Shown here: positions 56,941 to 64,000 of the stretch, one piece after another
Position numbering within the stretch: the stretch's first letter is position 1
How the letters are laid out: every line of letters starts with the position of its first letter
Origin: Paraspadella gotoi
Lineage: Eukaryota; Chaetognatha
Reading direction: 5' to 3'
Length of the DNA stretch: 64,000 nucleotides
NCBI GenBank assembly: GCA_051294375.1
Contig: CM119267.1
Location: 6,350,121-6,414,120 of the forward strand
Notes under the pieces: generated by a model
Told to the model about the DNA's origin: nothing
The model's input: only the letters and a program-made list of their open reading frames with translations
Database searches by the model: none
Position numbers and translations under genes: made by a program

Positions 56941-57165
56941 GAGTGTTTCTTTCCTTTCTTCCTTCCTTTTCTTTCTCTCTTCCTTCCTTCTCTTCCTTCC
57001 TTTATTTCCTTATTTTCTGAGTGTCTATTTCCTTTCTTCCTTCCTTTTCTTTCTCTCTTCCTTCCTTATCTTCTTTCCTTTATTTCCTTATTTTCTTAGT
57101 GTTTCTTTCCTTTCTTCCTTCCTTTTCTTTCTCTCTTCCTTCCTTTATTTACTTATTTTCTGAGT
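56941..57165. repeat. 78-bp pyrimidine minisatellite
   Basis: Units beginning GAGTGTTTCTTTCCTTTCTT or close variants start at 56941, 57019 and 57097, then a shorter one ends at about 57161. The repeat makes S/F/L-rich frames that should not be called genes. Pyrimidine-rich DNA continues to about 57640. Confidence 0.8.
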
Positions 57166-57769
57166 GTCTCTTCCCTTTTCTTTCCTTGCTTCCTTTTCTT
57201 ATCTCCATTTCTACCTTAATTTATTTCCTATCTTCTTTTCTTTTCCTTTCCCTTTTTCTCTTCCTCTCGAATTTCACTTCTTTCTATTTCCTCCTTTCTT
57301 TCCTACAACATCCTAACATTAATTTCCTTCTAGTTCCCTCTCCTCTTTCCCCCTTGAAAATAATCAATCACTCACATCCTTCTCTTTTTCCAACTTAATT
57401 CTTCCCTCATTCTCTCTACTTTCCTTTCATCTGTTTTTCCTCATTCCTTATAATTATATCATAATTCCTTTCTATCATCTCTTCCTTTCCTTCTCCCATA
57501 AACTGTCTCATCTCCTCTCCTTTCTCTTCTCCTTTTTCCTCTCCTTCCTCCCTTTCCTCCTCTCCTTCCTTCTCTCCGGCCTTGTCCACTCCTTTTCCTC
57601 CTTTTCCTCCCCCTCTTCCTCCTCCCCCTCCTTCTCGTCCGCAAGGAGCAAGAAAAATAAAAAGAAAGAAGAAAGAAAGAAAAAAAGGGAAAAGTCATTC
57701 TCTTTCCTCAATTAAATCCATCCATGGGCATCATCACCATAAAAACCGACGTTTTCATTTCATCGATCT

Positions 57770-58470
57770 CTCGACGACGACGTACGACGAACGACGATGT
57801 GGACGACGGAACGACGACGAACCGATGACGACGACGACGACGTGAGACGACGAACGACGACGTACGACGATGACGACGACGGACGAACGACGGACGACGA
57901 TGACGAACGATGACAAAAAAAGGACGATTCAGACGAAGACGAACGACGAACGACGATAAAAACGAACGATTGAAAACGAAACGTGACGAACGTTAGACAC
58001 GACGAACGATGCAAAAGACGACGACGAACGACGAACAACGAGAACGATGACAAAAAAGGACGATGACGACGATAAACAACGATGATGGAAAACACGATAA
58101 CGAACGACTACGAACGATGACGAACGAACGCGGACGAACGATGAACAAAAAAGGAAGATGAACGAGATAAACAACGATGATGACAAACACGATACGAAAC
58201 GACTCCGAAACCGATGACGAACGAACGACGACGAACGATGACAAATAAAGGAAGATAGAACGAATAAACACGACTGATGACAAAACAACGATAACGACGA
58301 CTAACATGACAACAAGAGAACGCTATAAAAAGAGGAGACGACAACATGGCGAACGACGATCGAACGCATGACACGACGAGATACAAAAGGAAGATGACAC
58401 GATAAACAGAACGATGATGACAACAAACGATAACGAACGACTACGAACGATGGACGAAACGACGACGAAC
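57770..58470. repeat. GAC/GAAC complex satellite with about 95-100-bp higher-order unit
   Basis: The whole 700 bases are built from GACGAACGA words. A longer unit (AACGATGACAAAAAAGGA, then GATAAACAACGATGATG, then ACGATAACGAACGACTACGA) recurs from roughly 57905, 58035, 58132, 58235 and 58378 with indels. V/R/S-rich minus-strand frames are by-products. Confidence 0.75.
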
Positions 58471-58592
58471 GTAAAAGTAGAGGACCCGAAAGGGATAATG
58501 AATTCAAGAGGAAAAGACAGAAGAAGAAAGAAAAAAAGAAACGAATAGAAAAAAAAAAAAGCTTAATTGATATTGTGGACGCGAAATTTCAG

Positions 58593-58809
58593 CGGAGCGT
58601 CGCCGGACCCGTTAGCGAACCGGAGGCGGCGGGAGGCGGCGGAGGCGGCGAGGGCGGCGGAAGCGGCGGAGGCGGCGGAGGCGGCGGAGGCGTGCGGAGC
58701 GGCGCCCCCCTGAGCAGTCAACCGGCGTCGGCCAATCGTCACCCGGCTACGTCAACGGCGCGGGGCGTTGTCGTCGTCATTCGTTTTTTTTTAAACGGAA
58801 AAAAACGTT
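58593..58809 (+). CDS. Candidate exon, Gly-rich with non-repetitive flanks, low confidence
   Basis: An open frame runs through a CAG acceptor-like end at 58592 and stops at TAG 58807-58809. It reads RSVAGPVSEPEAA, then a Gly-rich run from GGCGGAGGC repeats, then SGAPLSSQPASANRHPATS. The non-repetitive ends on both sides of the Gly run are what one expects in a real protein, but no ATG is present, and the last codons come from a GTC run. No family assigned. Confidence 0.25.
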
Positions 58810-58869
58810 AGGTTTTTTTTTTTTTTTTCTGAAGACGGAAGATTAAAACTTGTCCTTTTTCTATTTTTC

Positions 58870-58870
<1 letters not shown>

Positions 58871-58957
<87 letters not shown>
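58871..58957. repeat. (GA)n microsatellite
   Basis: GA array with a single GAGGAG interruption. Confidence 0.95.
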
Positions 58958-58960
<3 letters not shown>

Positions 58961-59321
58961 TAAGAGAAAAGGGAAATTGTCGGTGAAAATAGTAATAATT
59001 ATAAGAGTAGCAAAAGTTAAAAGCGAAGGCAGCGGAAAAAAAAACAAGAAAAAAAAAGCGAAGCGAATCGGGAAAAAACGTAAAAAGTTTCGAGAAGAAA
59101 GTCAATTACCGATTTGGGACGAAGTGAAAATGTGAATTGTGAAGTGTGATGTCTGAAGTATAAAGTGTGAAGTGTGATGTGCGAAGTGTAAAGTGTGAAC
59201 GGGTATGAACGGGATGAGATCATCCGTTGCAATACAATTTGATACAATACAAAATAAAAGTTGCCATATATTATAGTATAATAGTTTTTAAACGTACTAT
59301 TAATAAACAACTTTCGACGTC

Positions 59322-59372
59322 GACGACGACGATTATTACGACGGCGATTAGACGACGACGCCGACGACGACG
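59322..59372. repeat. (CGA)n microsatellite
   Basis: GACGACGACG with TTA and GCC interruptions. A donor-like TCAAG|GTAAAC lies at about 59424. Confidence 0.8.
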
Positions 59373-59477
59373 CCGACAACGGACAAAGACGAAAGACCGG
59401 AAATCGCGCCGCGGCGTCGTCAAGGTAAACAAGGGTAATTAACTCCTTGACTACCGCGACGACTAACGAGAGGCATA

Positions 59478-59507
59478 ACGACGACGACGACGACGACGAC
59501 GACGAAA
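59478..59507. repeat. (ACG)n microsatellite
   Basis: About ten triplets. Confidence 0.85.
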
Positions 59508-59584
59508 ACAAGGATAATGAGTTTGTTTCAAAAATCACGGGAGGAGCGGACGAAGCGGAAAAATGCCGAAGGACTTCTTTGGGC

Positions 59585-59586
<2 letters not shown>

Positions 59587-59666
<80 letters not shown>
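59587..59666. repeat. (GA)n microsatellite, 80 bp, uninterrupted
   Basis: The longest pure GA array in the window. Confidence 0.95.
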
Positions 59667-59669
<3 letters not shown>

Positions 59670-59999
59670 TGACGGTCATTTTCGTAGCAGAAAACGGAGT
59701 GCGAAAAAAATAGGAACAAAAGAGAGGAAAAGAAGTGCAATTTACAACTTAAGACGAAGTAACTTTTTAACGAAATTACGAAAAAAAGCAGAATACTAAG
59801 GAGAGTATTAATTAAGTTATATGGAGAGGGAAAATATACTTTCAGGTATGCATCTTAAATATCATTTTGTACATAAATTACGGCGTAAAACTTATGAAGT
59901 CCACTAATCCAAATCTCAAAGGTCTTCTTTGATTACAAATACGTGATATTTTTTAAATAAACAATTGAACAAAGGAAGTTATATAAAACAATTAGTTTA

Positions 60000-60110
60000 A
60001 TCGCACCCAATCCGCACGTAGTTTACACGCGCGCAGGGACGCGGAAAGGCGTTCGGTCGCGCGTTCTACGGCGACGAAGATTCCCTTGAAACTCGGAAGA
60101 GGAAGCGATA

Positions 60111-60147
<37 letters not shown>

Positions 60148-60198
60148 AGGCGGAAGTTTTGAAAAGGAAGTCACGTGATCGTGGACGCGGAAGTGAAA

Positions 60199-60239
<41 letters not shown>

Positions 60240-60299
60240 GAAGGCGAGGACGGAGGGGGACCCTTTGCGTCGCGGACAACGACGACGACGACGACGACA
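60000..60299. promoter_or_regulatory. CpG-rich block with three CGA arrays upstream of ATG 60300
   Basis: CpG-rich unique DNA (60000-60100), then (GAC)n at 60109-60147, 60198-60237 and 60280-60298. It lies directly upstream of a well-placed ATG. A promoter and 5' leader role is inferred from position and composition. Confidence 0.3.
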
Positions 60300-60432
60300 A
60301 TGGCGGCGAACAAAAGCCAGGAAAACGAGGAAGAAAATGAAAATTGGTCGGCCTTGAGAAAAGAAAAGGAGGAAGCGAGAAGGAAAAGGTGGAGAAAGAG
60401 AGGGAAAAAAAGAGGAAGGGAGAAGAAAAGAG
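60300..60432 (+). CDS. Candidate first coding exon
   Basis: ATG at 60300 in the context CGACAATGGCG, which also matches the YY1 consensus often found at start codons. The frame opens MAANKSQENEEENENWSALR, an acidic, non-repetitive start, then becomes K/R/E-rich. A good donor, AGAG|GTGAGG, falls at 60432/60433; without splicing the frame would run to TGA at 60552-60554 (84 codons). Sequence after the donor is purine-rich and looks intronic. No family is recognised and no second exon is located, partly because of gaps at 60971 and 61278. Confidence 0.35.
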
Positions 60433-60970
60433 GTGAGGGAGGAAAGAGAGAAAAGAAGGGGAGAAAAAGGGGAGATACTAAATTAGAATATATATGTGTT
60501 AGGAAAAGGGAAGAAGGTAGTAATAAAAGGAAAAAAGGGAAAAAATTGGAATGAAAAATGATGGATAGAAAAGCAAAAGTGGAATCGTGTGAAAAAATGT
60601 TAGAGTCGAAGTGAAGTATGAAGGAAAAAATTAGGGATGAAAATGGCGAAGAAATTATTAGAAGTGATTGAGATGAGATGGAAAGAGAGTGGGTAAGAGA
60701 AAGATAATTTAAAACAAAATGGGGAAAAAAAAGGAAAAAAGAATAAAAGAAGGAAAGGGTGAAAAAGAAAGGAAGAATGAATGAAGGAAAAAATAAAAGA
60801 AAGAATTTGATTTTAAAAGGGAAAAAAGTCGAACGAAGAAAAAGGAAAAAAAAGGAAAGAAAATAAAAGGAGGAAAGAAAATAAAAGGAGGAAGTTTAGT
60901 CGACGAAATAAAAGAAAAGAAAAAAGAAGGAAGCGAAGGAAAGACTAGAAAGAAGGAAAAGAAGAGACAT
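60360..60970. repeat. Purine-rich tract
   Basis: A/G-rich DNA up to the gap at 60971-61084. The gap is followed by a GA array (61085-61111). Confidence 0.7.
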
Positions 60971-61277
60971 NNNNNNNNNNNNNNNNNNNNNNNNNNNNNN
61001 NNNNNNNNNNNNNNNNNNNNNNNNNNNNNNNNNNNNNNNNNNNNNNNNNNNNNNNNNNNNNNNNNNNNNNNNNNNNNNNNNNNNGAGAGAGAGAGAGAGA
61101 GAGAGAGAGAGAACCAAGGATCGTGTTTTCAAATGCAAAACATGCGCAAAGATGCATCGAAAGTGGCGAAAGAGAAAAAAAAGGAGAGAAAAGGATTTTC
61201 CGATAAAAGAGGCGGAACGAAAAAAAGGGAAAAAAAGGAGATAAAATATCGAAGTAGTACTTTGCTTTTTTTTCTTC

Positions 61278-61753
61278 NNNNNNNNNNNNNNNNNNNNNNN
61301 NNNNNNNNNNNNNNNNNNNNNNNNNNNNNNNNNNNNNNNNNNNNNNNNNNNNNNNNNNNNNNNNNNNNNNNNNNNNNNNNNNNNNNNNNNNNNNNNNNNN
61401 NNNNNNNNNNNNNNNNNNNNNNNNNNNNNNNNNNNNNNNNNNNNNNNNNNNNNNNNNNNNNNNNNNNNNNNNNNNNNNNNNNNNNNNNNNNNNNNNNNNN
61501 NNNNNNNNNNNNNNNNNNNNNNNNNNNNNNNNNNNNNNNNNNNNNNNNNNNNNNNNNNNNNNNNNNNNNNNNNNNNNNNNNNNNNNNNNNNNNNNNNNNN
61601 NNNNNNNNNNNNNNNNNNNNNNNNNNNNNNNNNNNNNNNNNNNNNNNNNNNNNNNNNNNNNNNNNNNNNNNNNNNNNNNNNNNNNNNNNNNNNNNNNNNN
61701 NNNNNNNNNNNNNNNNNNNNNNNNNNNNNNNNNNNNNNNNNNNNNNNNNNNNN
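61278..61753. other. Assembly gap, 476 N
   Basis: The largest gap in the window, preceded by a T-rich run. Confidence 0.95.
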
Positions 61754-61972
61754 TGTGGCACGCCGAGGAAACTGAAAATACATAATAACATCCAGTCGTA
61801 TTATTTTTTGATGTATGATATTTTGTTAAAAAACCAGAGAAATCACCCTAAAAGTTAGGCAATTTACACCCGTAAAAAAATTCTCTACCGAAACGAACGT
61901 GTGGGGAAAAAAAAACTCGGAGTAACGTTGACTACGAATGACGTCAATGATGGAAGACGCAAAAACCGCACT

Positions 61973-62029
61973 GTTGTAACCGCCAACCACGACGACGACG
62001 ACGACGACGACGACGTCATCGGTTACAAC
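61973..62029. other. 10-bp inverted repeat around a (CGA)n array
   Basis: GTTGTAACCG (61973-61982) and CGGTTACAAC (62020-62029) are exact reverse complements enclosing 37 bases that are mostly CGA triplets. A second CGA run is at 62038-62056. Confidence 0.6.
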
Positions 62030-62090
62030 TCAAAACGATGACGACGACGACGACGAGGATTCGTAAGTTGGACTCCTTCCTCTTTTTGCG

Positions 62091-62342
62091 TTGACCGAAG
62101 GTTATTTGCCTCCGAGACACGAAATCGGAGGAGAATCGGGGCCAAGGTTTTGCCGCGTCACGACCCTTGTACCCTGGGCAGAGGAGCGGCTTGTGGGGGG
62201 AGGGTTGGTGGAGCGGTGGGGAATTAGGGCAGGGAAGCAGTTAGGGAGGAAGTGGAGCGGTGGGGTCGAGTGGAGTGAGAGGGCAATGGAGCAGGAGATT
62301 GGGAGTGAAGAAGACTCGTCTGGTCGGAGTCATTTTAGCTGA
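62091..62342 (+). CDS. Unidentified open frame without ATG, doubtful
   Basis: Reads EGYLPPRHEIGGESGPRF and then passes into G-rich sequence with repeated GAGCGGTGGGG words. A pyrimidine stretch lies just upstream (62072-62088), so an exon is conceivable, but no domain is recognised. 62343-63300 is AT-rich unique DNA with nothing identified. Confidence 0.15.
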   Translation: MTEGYLPPRHEIGGESGPRFCRVTTLVPWAEERLVGGGLVERWGIRAGKQLGRKWSGGVEWSERAMEQEIGSEEDSSGRSHFS

Positions 62343-63525
62343 ATGGGGTTTTTAGTAGCTAGTACTGGGAAAAATGACTGAAAGGTGGAGTAAGCCGTAC
62401 TGGAGATCAGGCCGAGTCTTGTAGAGCTGTGAGTCAACCTCGAACCGCTGAACGACGAATGTACAGTTGTATCTTATGCTGAGAAGAGCGTTCTTTGTTG
62501 GAACAACTGCACAATTTGTTGTAATCATCGAACTCAAATCGAATTGAAATTTTTAAACGAATCTAACTGTACCAAGCCTAAGGAAAGCGAAGAAGTGGAT
62601 AAATCTCATGTGTAAATACATTATTTAATTAAATAACCTTTCTAAAAGGTAAAAAAAAAAAATAAAACGAAAAAAGTTTTAAAAGCCTTAAAATTGTATT
62701 ATGTGTATACAGTGTAAAGCAAAACAAAAAAACAAACAAAAACGTTATAAGTTATAATACCCCAAACAGTGTAAAACATATACCCAAAAATGTATAAATA
62801 TAATGTGTTACAGTTTTACAATATTTCAGTATTGCTAATAAATCGATAACAAAGCAAGTTTACTCTTACATTTAATTATCTCTTAATATTAATTTTATCG
62901 GACAATTTTTTATCAATAATGCAAAGAAGAAATAGGGAGGGGGAAGAGAAAGAATGAGCTTTACTATCAGAAAGAAACAGAAAATTGAGATGGAAAAAAA
63001 AAATTGGGATCAGATCACGTGACCACGGGGAATACTTTCCGCACGAGGGCGAAGCGTCTGAGGTCGAAGGCGAATCGGCCCCTCGGCCATCTCGTGGACA
63101 AATGGGGAAAATTATTGGGAAACAAATGAACGTCGATCGGAAGATTTTTCCATTTGTTCTATCATTTTTTTTAAAGTGAGGAAAGAATATGAAATTGTTA
63201 AAAGGAAATATTCCTAACTGGTAGGGTTTTCTACTCCGAATTATCTATAATGATTAGCGCAAAAATTGAATTATTTTAAGCTAAAGCAATCGTGCGTATT
63301 TTTAGTGCCCGCGTTACGTATTGTTAGCCGGGCACGATACACAATCGATAGGCGATTGTATTTAAAAAAAAAACAACAAAAATAGACAAAGAAAATGATA
63401 GAATTAGCGATTTAGTCAGTTTCCGCTCGATAGAAAAAGAAAATCGCTCCCGGTTTAGTTCCGCCCTTTCTCCATTTTCACAATCACTCCGGCGCCATTA
63501 ACCCGGCACCACGAAACCACGCAAC

Positions 63526-63693
63526 ATGGACGCCACGTACACAACGCCATCGCCTTCCTCCGTTTCTTTTTCTTTTCCCCCAGCGCCCGCCAGGGTCTCT
63601 AGTATCGGCGTCGCTTTCCTCTCTGGCGGCTTTTGTTGTTTTGTTCCTCGCAGGAGTTTTTTTTTCTTTCTTCTTCTTCTCTCTCTCTCGTAA
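63526..63693 (+). CDS. Candidate short CDS or first exon, 55 codons
   Basis: ATG in the context CACGCAACATGGAC, a good invertebrate start context. The peptide begins MDATYTTPSPSSVSFSF, continues PPAPARVSSIGVAF and ends in F/L/S residues from a TTC/CT tract before TAA. Upstream 63420-63520 is CpG-rich with GGCGCCATTAACCCGGCACC, compatible with a promoter. No family recognised. Confidence 0.25.
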   Translation: MDATYTTPSPSSVSFSFPPAPARVSSIGVAFLSGGFCCFVPRRSFFFFLLLLSLS

Positions 63694-63724
63694 TTCCTTT
63701 CCGCTAAATTTCCCCGCTATGCGT

Positions 63725-63880
63725 CGCTCCAGTCCCGTTTGTTTTGGTCGTTGCTAGGAAAAATGCCGTTGTTGCTAAGGGGGGGGGGGAATATCGCGTC
63801 GTTTTGTTTTTTTTTTGGGATCGTTGCTAAGAGGAATGCCGTTGTTGGTGAGGGGGCGGATAAATGGGACAGTTTGAACG
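63725..63880. repeat. Imperfect two-unit tandem repeat, about 78 bp
   Basis: CGTTGCTAGGAAAAATGCCG followed by TTGTTGCTAAGGGGG recurs as CGTTGCTAAGAGGAATGCCG followed by TTGTTGGTGAGGGGG. A minus-strand frame across it (63717-63935) repeats NNGIFPSND-like residues. It is not considered a gene. Confidence 0.6.
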
Positions 63881-64000
63881 TTACAGGCTGAGAAAGAATC
63901 GTTTGTTTGTTAGGATTAATTCGATAAACAAGCAATAAGGTTCCTAACTTCGGACAGGCTATGGTCGGTGAAGATCTCCGTCGCCCTAACTAGTCGTTAA

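Noticed and set aside
1-64000. Ribosomal RNA, snRNA, histone genes, bacterial operons or prophage
   Set aside because: I looked for conserved words of these classes on both strands and saw none.

Overview
The window looks like a low-gene-density, repeat-rich piece of an invertebrate (probably arthropod-like) nuclear genome, taken from a gapped draft scaffold. The reasons are: very dense (GA/CT)n and (CGA/CGT)n microsatellites with no CpG depletion, no bacterial gene organisation, Pol III-type tRNA-like remnants, a MITE-like element, a LINE-like tail, and a decayed Penelope-like retroelement. I cannot name the species. Almost every long open frame is a translation of a purine or pyrimidine tract (poly-R/E/K or poly-S/L/F) and is not a gene. 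I find no complete, recognisable host protein-coding gene; a few candidate exons are listed with low confidence.

Layout. 1-2.8 kb: purine tract, pyrimidine tract, then a CpG-rich block (about 1.64-2.34 kb). 2.8-8.6 kb: a noisy direct duplication (B1 2815-5883, B2 5909-8610) joined at a 25-N gap. 8.6-10.9 kb: a MITE candidate, CT arrays, a gap and a pyrimidine tract. 10.9-34.3 kb: unit A (10888-18698), an imperfect inverted repeat P/P' (18699-19511 and 19721-20478), a second A (20479-28284) that looks identical to the first by eye, then a diverged inverted copy A' (28310 to about 34254). Each A carries a 2.24-kb Penelope-like insertion. A' has the empty target site and also carries an internal 0.8-kb inversion. 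34.7 kb: a perfect 10-bp minisatellite. 35-38 kb: tRNA-like and LINE-like remnants. 38.2-50.2 kb: a second noisy direct duplication (C1 38193-42016, C2 45891-50215) around a 3.9-kb spacer that contains a 30-bp minisatellite and two gaps. 50.2-64 kb: microsatellites, a T-arm-like palindrome, a long hairpin followed by a T run, a complex GAC-rich satellite, and CpG-rich blocks with candidate first exons (60300, 63526).

The only protein-coding remnant whose family I recognise is the GIY-YIG endonuclease module of the Penelope-like element (16487-16893, repeated at 26078-26484). It has lost its reverse transcriptase, carries a frameshift, and lies between about 660-bp inverted terminal repeats that contain a hammerhead-like hairpin. 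An 11-bp target duplication, an asymmetric 45-bp tail and the empty site in A' make it a well-defined insertion.

Assembly quality matters here. N runs are at 5884-5908, 9512-9659, 19696-19720, 28285-28309, 28642-28731, 29387-29396, 31450-31906, 33453-33682, 33970-34241, 43826-43964, 44103-44269, 50918-50942, 60971-61084 and 61278-61753. Several duplications start or stop exactly at them, so duplicated blocks may be haplotypes or mis-joins and not true paralogues.
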